Assembly (NCBI RefSeq): GCF_000286455.1
Contig: NZ_ALKG01000147.1
Span: 1 to 63,250, forward strand
Direction: 5' to 3'
From: Selenomonas sp. FOBRC6
Lineage (GTDB): Bacteria; Bacillota; Negativicutes; Selenomonadales; Selenomonadaceae
DNA length: 63,250 bases
Shown: positions 8,391 to 16,460 of the stretch, piece by piece
How positions within the stretch are numbered: the first letter of the stretch is position 1
Layout of the letters: each line of letters starts with the position of its first letter
Translations under genes and position numbers: made by a program
The notes under the pieces: model-generated
Seen by the model: only the letters and a program-made list of their open reading frames with translations
Told to the model about the DNA's origin: nothing
Database searches by the model: none

Positions 8391-9971
8391 TTACTCCTCC
8401 TCCGAAAGCCACGTCTTAACGAGGAGTGCAACCTCTTCCGGCTTGCTGTCGATGAGTGCGAGCAGCGCGAGTTTCTGATTCATCTGCTGCTGCTCCTCCT
8501 CGGAGAGGTCTTCTTCCTCGACCTCGCCCGCTGCAATCGCTGCGGCACGCTCCTCTGCGATACGCTCCTCTTCGAGACGCTGTGCCTCTTCGGCAGCCTC
8601 GCGCTCGAGACGCTTCTTGCGGCGATACATGAGGATGCCGCCGACGATGAGGGCAATGAGGAGCAGGGCAAGTGCAACCTGCGTATAGAAGATGCGATCC
8701 TGACGATCCTTCTCCGCCTGTTCCTCTGCGGCGCGGCGCTCTGCTGCCTCCGTGCTGAATGGTAGGGGCTCGACGGAAATCGTATCACCGCGCGACGGGT
8801 TGATGCCGGCCGCGCTGCTCACCGTGCGCAGGATACTCTCCTGCTGCGGCTGCGTTACATCGTCATTGACAAGAACGGCGACCGTCAGGCGACGAATTGA
8901 CCCCGGGGAGGCGATGACGTGCTGACGCTCTTCGTTGATCTCGTAGTTCTTTGTGGATTCCTTTTTCTCATACTCGGCATTCGCATTCGTCTCCTGCTCG
9001 ACATAGCCGGGGACATTGCTCTGCACACCCGCAGGGCCGCCGGGATTCGTAGAACTGCCGACATAGCTCTCGGAGATATCCTGCTGACTGCGAATGATGC
9101 CCGAGTCGTCCACAACAGGTGTGAAGGTCTGACGATCCGTCAGGCGGTCGTCAAAGTCAAGTTCCACGCTGACGCGTGCAAAGGCACGTCCCTCGCCAAG
9201 GGTCTGATCGAGCAGGGACTGCACCTTCTTCTCGATGTTGTCCTGCACCTTGCGCGTCATATCGAGCTGGGTGAGCGTCTTAACTCCGATGGAATTCTCA
9301 TCCTGATCGTCGGGATCGTTCAGGATCTTGCCTGTATCATCGACAATCGTGATATTCTCGGGCGTCAGCCCCTTGATGCTGTGCGCTGCAAGGTTGACAA
9401 TGCCCTTGATCTCCTTCTTCGTCAGTTCCGCATGGGGCTTGAGGCGCAGCATAATGGAAGCCGTTGCAGGCTTCTCTTCTTTTTTATAGAGGCTGTCCTC
9501 AGGCAGCACAATATGAACACGTGCCTTCTCAACCGCCTCAAGCTGTTCGATCGTACGCGTCAGCTCGCCCTGCAGCGCCTGCAGGTAGTTGACACGGTTC
9601 TGGAACTCGGTGACGCCGAGCTTGCTGTCATCGAAGATCTCAAAACCCTTGTTCCCACGCGGAAGCCCCTGCGTTGCAAGGTTAAGACGTGCCTCGTGGA
9701 CATTTGTCGTCGGCACAAGAATCGTCGTACCCGACTTGTTCTCCTGCACCTCGTAGGTGATCTTCGATTCACGCAGCTGGTTGGCGACCTCACCCGCGTC
9801 CTTGGTCTCCATATCCGTAAACAGCGGCACCATATCGGGCTTGCTGCCGTACCAGAAGCTCAGACCAAAGATGAGGACGAGAATCGCGAGCGCCGAACCG
9901 AGCATGATGTAGCGCTGGCGCTTGTCAAAGCGGTTCCACAAGGCAAGGCCGCGCTCTTTCCACTCTCCCAT
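8391..9971 (-). CDS. fliF: Flagellar MS-ring protein FliF
   Basis: A 526-residue inner-membrane ring protein, the scaffold for the export gate and C-ring. Two transmembrane helices lie at about 22-42 and 430-450, on either side of a large periplasmic part with ring-building motifs (for example GDAGEVANQLRESKITYEV-like text near residue 60). The cytoplasmic tail is acidic and ends with LALLALIDSKPEEVALLVKTWL, the part that binds FliG. The gene lies between fliE and fliG. Confidence 0.97.
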   Translation of the reverse strand: MGEWKERGLALWNRFDKRQRYIMLGSALAILVLIFGLSFWYGSKPDMVPLFTDMETKDAGEVANQLRESKITYEVQENKSGTTILVPTTNVHEARLNLATQGLPRGNKGFEIFDDSKLGVTEFQNRVNYLQALQGELTRTIEQLEAVEKARVHIVLPEDSLYKKEEKPATASIMLRLKPHAELTKKEIKGIVNLAAHSIKGLTPENITIVDDTGKILNDPDDQDENSIGVKTLTQLDMTRKVQDNIEKKVQSLLDQTLGEGRAFARVSVELDFDDRLTDRQTFTPVVDDSGIIRSQQDISESYVGSSTNPGGPAGVQSNVPGYVEQETNANAEYEKKESTKNYEINEERQHVIASPGSIRRLTVAVLVNDDVTQPQQESILRTVSSAAGINPSRGDTISVEPLPFSTEAAERRAAEEQAEKDRQDRIFYTQVALALLLIALIVGGILMYRRKKRLEREAAEEAQRLEEERIAEERAAAIAAGEVEEEDLSEEEQQQMNQKLALLALIDSKPEEVALLVKTWLSEEE

Positions 9972-10043
9972 AATCTCTTTCCCTTCAAGTCATCACGGTT
10001 ATGCAACGTCTCCTGCGAGGCGTGCGAAAACGACAGGCAATCC

Positions 10044-10352
10044 TTATACCTGCATCCGCATGATTTCCTGATAGGCAGCCACAGCACGATTGCGCAGCTG
10101 CAATGTCAGCTGCAGTGCAATCTCTGCCTTCTGCCCTGCCACGACGACCTGAGAGACATCCGAGATTTCGCCCGCCGCGAGTAGCTTGTTCTGCTTGTCT
10201 GATTCGAGTTGGAGCTGATTGACCTCGGAGAGGGCATCCTTCAGATAGGTTCCGAAGCTCTTCGGCGGCTCTTTTTCGATGGTCTCGCCCAGATGACTGG
10301 TTGCGTGCATCGTAACGGGGGTCATTTGCAGTGCTTGTACTTCCATATACAT
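10044..10352 (-). CDS. fliE: Flagellar hook-basal body protein FliE
   Basis: A 102-residue protein that joins the MS ring to the proximal rod. It shows the family pattern SFGTYLKDALSEVNQLQLESD and, at the end, LQLRNRAVAAYQEIMRM. There is no signal peptide, as expected for a substrate of the flagellar exporter. GGGAG precedes the ATG. It lies between flgC and fliF, the usual order. Confidence 0.95.
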   Translation of the reverse strand: MYMEVQALQMTPVTMHATSHLGETIEKEPPKSFGTYLKDALSEVNQLQLESDKQNKLLAAGEISDVSQVVVAGQKAEIALQLTLQLRNRAVAAYQEIMRMQV

Positions 10353-10379
10353 TGATCTCCCTTAAAACGTGCCCAGTAA

Positions 10380-10835
10380 TCAGCTATTTCCGCCAATGCG
10401 AAGCGCTGCGGTCACCATGGATTTTGCCGCATTAATTGTCGTTGTATTCGCTTCGTAGGCACGGGACGCCGAAATCATGTCCACCATCTCTGCGACGATG
10501 TTGACATTTGGACGCTCCACATAGCCTTCCGCGTTTGCATCGGGATGACCCGGCTCATAGACAAGTGTTCCCTGTGTTCGATCCGTTTCGATCGAAACCG
10601 CACGCACGCCATCGCCGGGACGCATACGGTTCGAAGCACGTGCAAGGAAGGACTCAAACCCTATGCCCGCCCCCTTCTCACGCGGCTGGAAGACCACGTA
10701 GCGGCGATGATAGGCACCTCCGCCCTGTGCGCGCGTCGTGTTAGCATTTGCGATATTGTTGGAGATCACGTCCATGCGCAGCTGCTCTGCCGTAAGACCG
10801 GAAGCTGCTGCATCAATTCCCAAAAACATTCCCAT
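10380..10835 (-). CDS. flgC: Flagellar proximal rod protein FlgC
   Basis: A 151-residue rod subunit. The N-terminus has the rod/hook signature LRMDVISNNIANANTT, and the C-terminus has the matching amphipathic helix with NIVAEMVDMISASRAYEANTT. It is exported by the flagellar apparatus. Preceded by GGGAGG and situated between flgB and fliE. Confidence 0.97.
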   Translation of the reverse strand: MGMFLGIDAAASGLTAEQLRMDVISNNIANANTTRAQGGGAYHRRYVVFQPREKGAGIGFESFLARASNRMRPGDGVRAVSIETDRTQGTLVYEPGHPDANAEGYVERPNVNIVAEMVDMISASRAYEANTTTINAAKSMVTAALRIGGNS

Positions 10836-10852
10836 ATCGTGCCCTCCCTACA

Positions 10853-11275
10853 TCAGCTGCCCTGGCCGCTGTTGATAACGCTCTTCAGCTTGCTGATGTG
10901 CCCGCCGAGCGCCGTTGCCAGTGCGCTGTAATACAGCTGGTTTTTTGCCACCTCAGCCATCTCAATATCAATGTCCACGTTGTTCCCATCCAGACGCATA
11001 TTGGTCGTTGCATCCTGCTCGATCACAGGACGCGCCTTTCCGCGAAAGTCGATGGGCATATGCCGGTCATGCGTGCGCACAACCTTCATCAGAGGATTGT
11101 CGTCCAGCCCAAGTTCTTGCTTCAGCAAGTCTTCAAAGCGGACATGACTCCGCCTGAAGTACGGTGTGTTCACGTTGGCAATGTTATTGCTGAGCACCTC
11201 ATGCCGAAGGGATGCTGCCGCCATCGCACGGCTGCCAATGTCAATCGTCGGAGTGTTTACCAGCTGCTCAAGCAT
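10853..11275 (-). CDS. flgB: Flagellar proximal rod protein FlgB
   Basis: A 140-residue rod subunit with the N-terminal motif LRHEVLSNNIANVNTPYFRRS and the C-terminal helix NQLYYSALATALGGHISKLK. It is the first gene of this flagellar block. The leader is about 100 nt, and its SD (GGAAAGGAA) can pair weakly with an upstream TTTTTCC, so translation may be tuned (inference). Confidence 0.96.
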   Translation of the reverse strand: MLEQLVNTPTIDIGSRAMAAASLRHEVLSNNIANVNTPYFRRSHVRFEDLLKQELGLDDNPLMKVVRTHDRHMPIDFRGKARPVIEQDATTNMRLDGNNVDIDIEMAEVAKNQLYYSALATALGGHISKLKSVINSGQGS

Positions 11276-11376
11276 GAAACGTCACGTTCCTTTCCCCATA
11301 TTTTATGCGCACAGGAAAAAGCTGCACACAAAACAGATATATAGTTATTTCTACATTCCTAAAAAAAATCCTTTTC

Positions 11377-11405
11377 ATTCTAACATTTTTCTCAAAAAAA
11401 ATGAA
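11377..11405 (-). promoter_or_regulatory. Candidate sigma-A-type promoter for the flgB-motE operon
   Basis: On the minus strand, TTCATT (-35, weak) is 17 bp from TAGAAT (-10, 5 of 6 to consensus), in an A/T-rich patch between the Gls24 fusion gene and flgB. I looked for a sigma-28 or sigma-54 type site in the same gap and saw none. Confidence 0.4.
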
Positions 11406-11446
11406 GTCCGGATTTGAAGGTATCTGTAAAAATCTTTAAGGAGTGG

Positions 11447-12298
11447 CTAAGTGCGCGCTGGAACTGCCGCATCGACGTGGAGACTCTTGACGAGAATATC
11501 AACTTCATGCACAACCATGCCCGTCATGCGCTCGATCTCCTCCTGCAGGTCTTTGCGCAGCGTCGCCATGGTCTCTGCAATCGCATACCCATAGGCAAAT
11601 ACCACTTCGAGCGAAACCGTGATGCCCAGATCATCATCGCCGCTGACGATATGTTCCACATGCGTTCTGCCGACACGATAGACATGCTCGAGTTTCTCCG
11701 CAACAATGTGGATAATGCTCTTGATGACCGAGTCGTCAATGACGAGCTTGCCGTAGTAGCTGAACACGGGGCGTACAATGGAGCGCTCTCCGAGGCGGCG
11801 CCGTTTCGACGAGGAGGTCTTGAAGAAACTCTTGATCGGATCGATGAGATACCCCGAGAAATGCGGCTTGAGCTCGATTGTCGGCACGGGAATGATGTGC
11901 TCTCCTTTGCGGAGGCGGTGATACTGCGCGAGCTCCATGTCCCTCTTTGAGGCAATGTCCTCGATACGGATGATCTTGCTGACAGGTCCGATTTTGAGTG
12001 CCTTTGCAATCTTCTGCACCATGTTCTCAGACGTTCCAAGGATGAGGATGCGCCGCGGCAGGGTCTCGGCAATCGCGCGGCGCACATCGGAGGCGTGCCC
12101 CGGCAGGACGAAGATGGCACGGCGCACCGCCATGATCCGATTCTTCTCCTTCTTCGCCGAATATCCGCCGATAACCTTTCCATCTTTGATCAGAATGCCA
12201 TCATCGATGATGGCGTCCGCACCGTTCTTCTGGGCGACCCACAGGGCGCGGTGGCTTTTGCCGGTGCCGCTTGGACCGACAAGTGCGATAACGTCCAT
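11447..12298 (-). CDS. P-loop NTPase fused to an Asp23/Gls24 domain
   Basis: A 283-residue soluble protein with two parts. Residues 1-130 hold a P-loop (VGPSGTGKSH at about 7-16) and a kinase-like core with DDGILIKDGKVIGG and RRILILGTSE. Residues 160-275 resemble the Asp23/Gls24 envelope-stress fold (SYYGKLVIDDSVIKSIIHIVAEKL, GDDDLGITVSLEVVFAYGYAI). Gls24 proteins often act at the cell envelope, but the NTPase-Gls24 combination has no function I can name. It starts at ATG 12298 after GAGAGGAG, 21 nt after the PHP gene, and so probably shares its transcript. Confidence 0.75.
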   Translation of the reverse strand: MDVIALVGPSGTGKSHRALWVAQKNGADAIIDDGILIKDGKVIGGYSAKKEKNRIMAVRRAIFVLPGHASDVRRAIAETLPRRILILGTSENMVQKIAKALKIGPVSKIIRIEDIASKRDMELAQYHRLRKGEHIIPVPTIELKPHFSGYLIDPIKSFFKTSSSKRRRLGERSIVRPVFSYYGKLVIDDSVIKSIIHIVAEKLEHVYRVGRTHVEHIVSGDDDLGITVSLEVVFAYGYAIAETMATLRKDLQEEIERMTGMVVHEVDILVKSLHVDAAVPART

Positions 12299-12319
12299 TG
12301 TGTTTCTCCTCTCACAGGC

Positions 12320-13150
12320 TCACATATGCTGCGGCGAACGGTAGAAATTCTCCGCGTAGATGTCTTCAATCGTAAACTTACCAACGGCGTCCGGCTCTCG
12401 TCCCGCAAAGCCGCGATAATCCGAGCCGCCGGATACGAGTAGTCCGTACTTCTGTGCAACATCCAGATAGTGCTGCGTGTCCCGCACGTCATAGGATGGA
12501 TAGAAGGCCTCAATGCCGCCCAGTCCTTTCTGAATAACGTGCTCCACAGCAGCCTCATCCCCGATCGCCTTTGGATTGGCCAACACGGGGATACCTCCTG
12601 CCCCCTTGATCAGTGCGACAATCTCCTCAATCGGGAGGTAAAAATGAGGCACATAGGCGGGTCGTCCACGCTTTAGAAGCTGATCAAAGCAGGCGCGTAT
12701 CGAGTCGAAGTAGCCCTTTTTGACGAGGACACGTGCCACATGAGAGCGCCCGACCGCCTTGCAGAGCCCCTCGTCCGTCAGCACCTCGGTCTCACCAATC
12801 TCATAGCCAATATCCTTCAGGCGCTCCACAATCTCCGTGAAGCGCGTCCAGCGAGCCTCGCTGATCTCTTCGAGCTTTTCCTGAAGACCAGCATCATAGA
12901 TATCAATATTATAGCCTAAAATATGAATCTCGTGCTGTCCATCTCCCGTGCTGAATCCTACACCGGGAATAATGTGAAGACTGCCGGAGGCATAATGTCC
13001 ACTCTCATAGAGCGCCGTGACCCCCTCTACACTGTCGTGATCCGTGATGGCGATATAACGCAGCCCCGCAGCCTTTGCCGCCTCCACGATCTCCTCCGGC
13101 GTATCCTTGCCGTCGGAGAAGGTCGTATGAATATGCAAATCGCTTGGCAT
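12320..13150 (-). CDS. PHP-domain phosphoesterase (YciV/RNase AM-like)
   Basis: A 276-residue metal-dependent phosphoesterase. The PHP metal motifs are visible: DLHIHTTFSDG near residue 4, ITDHDSVEG near 35, a conserved Glu in HEIHILGYNID, and SGGSDYRG towards the end. Relatives hydrolyse 3',5'-nucleoside bisphosphates or trim RNA 5' ends. The gene follows the YmdB-type gene by 14 nt. With rny in the same run, a link to RNA turnover is possible (inference). Confidence 0.85.
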   Translation of the reverse strand: MPSDLHIHTTFSDGKDTPEEIVEAAKAAGLRYIAITDHDSVEGVTALYESGHYASGSLHIIPGVGFSTGDGQHEIHILGYNIDIYDAGLQEKLEEISEARWTRFTEIVERLKDIGYEIGETEVLTDEGLCKAVGRSHVARVLVKKGYFDSIRACFDQLLKRGRPAYVPHFYLPIEEIVALIKGAGGIPVLANPKAIGDEAAVEHVIQKGLGGIEAFYPSYDVRDTQHYLDVAQKYGLLVSGGSDYRGFAGREPDAVGKFTIEDIYAENFYRSPQHM

Positions 13151-13164
13151 AGTATTCTCCTCGA

Positions 13165-13947
13165 TCAGTCCTCTTGGCGGAGCAAGATGCGCTCGATCAG
13201 CGGCGCACGTCGCCCATCCGGTTCGATGTCCACAATCACAGCGGCATACTCCGCCGCCCCCTCCGCCATCTCAAAGCGTACGGGCATCCCCGTTCTGAAT
13301 TTCTGAATCACAATCTCCTTGCGTACGCCAAGGATGGAATCACACGCGCCGACCATGCCGAGATCCGTAATATATGCCGTTCCGCCAGGCAGAATCTGCT
13401 CATCTGCCGTCTGCACATGCGTATGTGTTCCGACCACGATATCTGCGCGTCCATCTAGATAATGCCCCATCGCGAGCTTCTCCGAAGTGGTTTCCGCATG
13501 GAAATCGAGCACGATGACATCCGCCTGTCCCGCAATCTCGGAGAGAATCTCATCCGCCTTCTGAAAGGGGCAGTCGAGCGCGGGCATAAAGGAGCGCCCC
13601 GAGAGATTCATTACGGCGATGTTTACCGCCTTGAAGGGAAAGATGCAGTACCCCTGCCCCGGCGTTCCCTCCGGATAGTTCGCGGGACGCACGAGATAGG
13701 GCTCATCGTCCACAAAGGCAAACACATCCTTCTTGTCCCAGACGTGATTGCCCGAGGTCACAATATCGGCGCCGCCCGCGTAGAGCTCATCGAGCGCCTT
13801 GCGCGTGAACCCCTTGCCGCCTGCAGAATTCTCTCCGTTGACGATAACGACATCGACCCGCTGCTCCGTTCGGAGCCGTGGAGTAAGCGTACGAAACGCG
13901 CGCCGTCCCGCACGACCAACTACGTCACCGACCAGCATAATGCGCAC
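13165..13947 (-). CDS. ymdB: YmdB-type metallophosphoesterase (TIGR00282)
   Basis: A 260-residue calcineurin-like phosphodiesterase. The metal-binding motifs in order are GDVVGRAG, NGENSAGGKG, SGNHVWDKK, DFHAETTSEK and GTHTHVQTAD. YmdB of Bacillus hydrolyses 2',3'- and 3',5'-cyclic nucleotides and sits next to rny there, as it nearly does here. I choose the GTG at 13947 (reads RIMLVGDVVG, as in homologues) because GGAGG is 7 nt upstream; an ATG 15 nt earlier would precede that SD. Confidence 0.92.
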   Translation of the reverse strand: MRIMLVGDVVGRAGRRAFRTLTPRLRTEQRVDVVIVNGENSAGGKGFTRKALDELYAGGADIVTSGNHVWDKKDVFAFVDDEPYLVRPANYPEGTPGQGYCIFPFKAVNIAVMNLSGRSFMPALDCPFQKADEILSEIAGQADVIVLDFHAETTSEKLAMGHYLDGRADIVVGTHTHVQTADEQILPGGTAYITDLGMVGACDSILGVRKEIVIQKFRTGMPVRFEMAEGAAEYAAVIVDIEPDGRRAPLIERILLRQED

Positions 13948-13967
13948 GGCACGTCCTCCCATCTTCT

Positions 13968-14525
13968 TTACCGATTGTAGACAACCACCTGGTCGCGTTC
14001 GCGTATGCCGACAAGGCGATCGCGCAACGGGATCTCACGCACTGCCATCAACATGCGCTCAAGCGTCTCATGCTGCAGGGTTCGGAACTCAGTGTCAAGA
14101 GCCTCCGCGCCGTGCGGGTCGACGAGCAGTGCCTCGCCAAAACGCTCCGTGAGGAGCTGAACCGTGAGGCTCAGCTCCCGCTCCGAGAGCTCATCCATCC
14201 GCCGCGCAAGGTGGAGGATCGTCAACGCATCGTGCTGCTCATAGGAGAAATCCATCTCACTCGCCGCACCGCCCTCGATCACATAATAGGTCTCAATGCT
14301 CTCTGCGAGAAACGCGGCAAAATCTTCGATTTCTGACGGGTCAAGTCGTGCGCGTACAACAAAGTCCATCGTCAGCAGTTCCTGCCGCGGCTCATAGGAA
14401 ACCGCCTCAATCTCAGGGAAACAGACGAGGACGGAGGCAAGCAGCTGCACACCAGGGCGTGCCTGCTCGCTTCTCGTGCGTCCACCGCTGCGCTCTGAAA
14501 AACATCTTCGCAGAAAATCAAACAT
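13968..14525 (-). CDS. Conserved-looking hypothetical protein, 185 aa
   Basis: I do not recognise a family. It is soluble, acidic in the middle, with a basic N-terminal 25 residues (FDFLRRCFSERSGGRTR), and shows regular alpha/beta patterning (FVVRARLDPSEIEDFAAFLAESIETYYVI) followed by helices rich in Glu and Leu. There is no signal peptide or membrane helix. It lies between the diguanylate cyclase and ymdB, 20 nt before the latter, with AAGGGGG ahead of its ATG. Codon use matches the neighbours. Confidence 0.7.
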   Translation of the reverse strand: MFDFLRRCFSERSGGRTRSEQARPGVQLLASVLVCFPEIEAVSYEPRQELLTMDFVVRARLDPSEIEDFAAFLAESIETYYVIEGGAASEMDFSYEQHDALTILHLARRMDELSERELSLTVQLLTERFGEALLVDPHGAEALDTEFRTLQHETLERMLMAVREIPLRDRLVGIRERDQVVVYNR

Positions 14526-14554
14526 GGCATCAACCCCCTTACTGCCGTCCCTTG

Positions 14555-14568
14555 GGAAGCACTGATAA
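14555..14568. repeat. Single end matching the palindromic element at 62905-63071
   Basis: The 14 bases GGAAGCACTGATAA are identical to the outer end of the 167-bp element upstream of the flgE operon (read inward on its right side). No partner end is visible nearby, so this could be a decayed copy or a chance match. Confidence 0.35.
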
Positions 14569-14588
14569 GGATTTCACCCGTGCATTCC

Positions 14589-16364
14589 TCATTCCACACT
14601 GTTCACGCGCCCGAGGCCGAGCGCGTAGACCGCATTGCGCCCCGCTTTCTTCGCCTGATAGAGCGCTTCATCTGCATTCTTGAAGAGTTGCAGTTCATTG
14701 TCCTTTTCCGGATCAAAGGTCGCCGCGCCGACACTCACTGTAATATTTTGAGCAAACGGCATCTCGGAGACCTCCACCGTGCGGCGAATACGCTCCCCGA
14801 CACGTCCTGCGACCGAGAGCGGTGCCCCCTCGAGAATGATGAAGAACTCATCGCCGCCCCAGCGGCAGCCCGCATCCGAGCCGCGGATCGTATGAGAGAT
14901 CGCATCGGCAACCGACAGGATCACCTTGTCACCCATATCATGCCCATAGGTATCATTGACCCCCTTGAAGTGGTCGATGTCCATGAGGATGACGGAAAGC
15001 GGTGTCTTATTCTCCTGAGAACGCACCACCGCTGCCTTGAGCAGGCGCTCCATCTCACGGCGGTTGAGGAGATTCGTCAGCGCATCGCGGCTCGCAAGAT
15101 GACTGAGCCGCTGATTCGCAGTAAAAAGCTCCTCCTCGGAGACACGGATAAAATGCGACATGAAGGCGAGCATCTTCCGATTGTAGGAGAGATGAGCCAC
15201 GCGCTTCGTCTGCAGCTGTACGTTCTTGACGTAGCCAGGGTCTTCCTTCATCCCAACGAGCAGGACATTCAGATTCGCCGTTGAGATCCGCCTGCCCACA
15301 CGCCGCACCTCGCCGAACACAAATACAGTCGAGGCGGGGAAGCCGGAGCACGGCGTCATCTCCGTCACCACATCATCGCCGAGCAGCAGATAGTGCCCAA
15401 CACAGGAGGTTCCGAGGATCACCTGCGGGGAGAACGCGGTCATCTCGCGCGAATTCTCCGTCGCCTTCGACAAAATCCCGTAGGGATCGCCGTAGGCAAG
15501 TCGGAACTTCGTCCCCTGCTCCATAGGAATGCCGAAAGTCAGCCCGCCCGAGCCCTCCTCGATCTTGACCGGCACACGCGCCGAGATCGATCCATCCTCC
15601 TCCTCGAAGCAGAGGGGAAAGAGCGCCGCATCCGAACTGAAATCACCATCCCCCTTGATGCCGAAGTACCGCTCGTAGATCTTGAGCGGCACATCCCCAT
15701 CCAGTTCCTTGATCGTACAGCCCTCCACGCGGGTTGCAACGATCTCGCGTCCGAGTGAATTCCATCCGAAATTGCGTACCACATGGACATCCAGCGTTTC
15801 TCCGTGGAAGACGACGGCGAGCATGCCAAGCTGGATCACCGCACCATCCACAATGATGTAGCCGTGTGCCTCCATAGGGACAGCATCGACAAACGCGCCG
15901 AATACATCAATGCGCTCATCAATCGCAGAGAATCCCTCAAACAGATCATCGATCTGATCCATCAGACCGACGACAAAGAATTCAATGACCTTCGTATGCG
16001 GCCGTGCCCCGACAAAGTGGACAAAGTGCTCCTTCGTCGCCGTATCCGAGGTATTTCCTTCCACGGTGACAAATTCCACCTGAGACGCCTCAAACGCCGT
16101 AAAGGTCAGCATGACACCGTCCGTATCCAGGCGCAGATCCGCCATCTTGAGCGCACAGGTATGCGCCAAAATCCGCGCGTCGGGGAAGAGTTCACGTACA
16201 GCGCTCTGCATGCGGAGCGCCTTTGCCATCGGCATCTCGCACGGTGCCGCAATGGTGATGAGCAGAGACTCAATATGTGGAATCCAATCCAGCTTTTCCT
16301 TTGCCTGCTCCGCCTTGCGCTGGGCATCGGCGGTACCGGAAACGATATACGTCAGCTGCTGCAT
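14589..16364 (-). CDS. FIST-sensor diguanylate cyclase (GGDEF)
   Basis: A 591-residue soluble protein. Residues about 15-220 and 230-370 look like FIST N and FIST C sensory parts (for example ILAHTCALKM and VILGTSCVGHYLLLGDDV). A short linker leads to the GGDEF domain (about 430-585): DALTNLLNRREM, DIDHFKGVND, WGGDEFF with GGDEF at 503, and the inhibitory I-site RGSD exactly five residues upstream. The domain should thus make c-di-GMP and be feedback inhibited. The start is ATG 16364 because AAGGAGGA lies 5-6 nt upstream. FIST domains are thought to bind small ligands such as amino acids. Confidence 0.88.
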   Translation of the reverse strand: MQQLTYIVSGTADAQRKAEQAKEKLDWIPHIESLLITIAAPCEMPMAKALRMQSAVRELFPDARILAHTCALKMADLRLDTDGVMLTFTAFEASQVEFVTVEGNTSDTATKEHFVHFVGARPHTKVIEFFVVGLMDQIDDLFEGFSAIDERIDVFGAFVDAVPMEAHGYIIVDGAVIQLGMLAVVFHGETLDVHVVRNFGWNSLGREIVATRVEGCTIKELDGDVPLKIYERYFGIKGDGDFSSDAALFPLCFEEEDGSISARVPVKIEEGSGGLTFGIPMEQGTKFRLAYGDPYGILSKATENSREMTAFSPQVILGTSCVGHYLLLGDDVVTEMTPCSGFPASTVFVFGEVRRVGRRISTANLNVLLVGMKEDPGYVKNVQLQTKRVAHLSYNRKMLAFMSHFIRVSEEELFTANQRLSHLASRDALTNLLNRREMERLLKAAVVRSQENKTPLSVILMDIDHFKGVNDTYGHDMGDKVILSVADAISHTIRGSDAGCRWGGDEFFIILEGAPLSVAGRVGERIRRTVEVSEMPFAQNITVSVGAATFDPEKDNELQLFKNADEALYQAKKAGRNAVYALGLGRVNSVE

Positions 16365-16412
16365 ATATCCTCCTTGGGGAGTCGCTGCTCCATGCTGCAA
16401 CTCCGAGAAATG

Positions 16413-16430
16413 AGGGGGCTTGCGCCCCCT
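16413..16430 (-). terminator. Hairpin after rny, weak terminator
   Basis: A 7-bp G/C stem (AGGGGGC / GCCCCCT) closed by a GCAA tetraloop on the minus strand, 30 nt after the rny stop. Only a short, broken T-run follows, so it may stabilise the 3' end or partly terminate. Confidence 0.5.
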
Positions 16431-16460
16431 GATTCAATTCTCCGTATCGACTGCGGCCGT

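Noticed and set aside
11276-11446. Sigma-28 or sigma-54 promoter before flgB
   Set aside because: I compared both strands with TAAA-N15-GCCGATAA and GG-N10-GC patterns; no convincing match, only a moderate sigma-A-like site.
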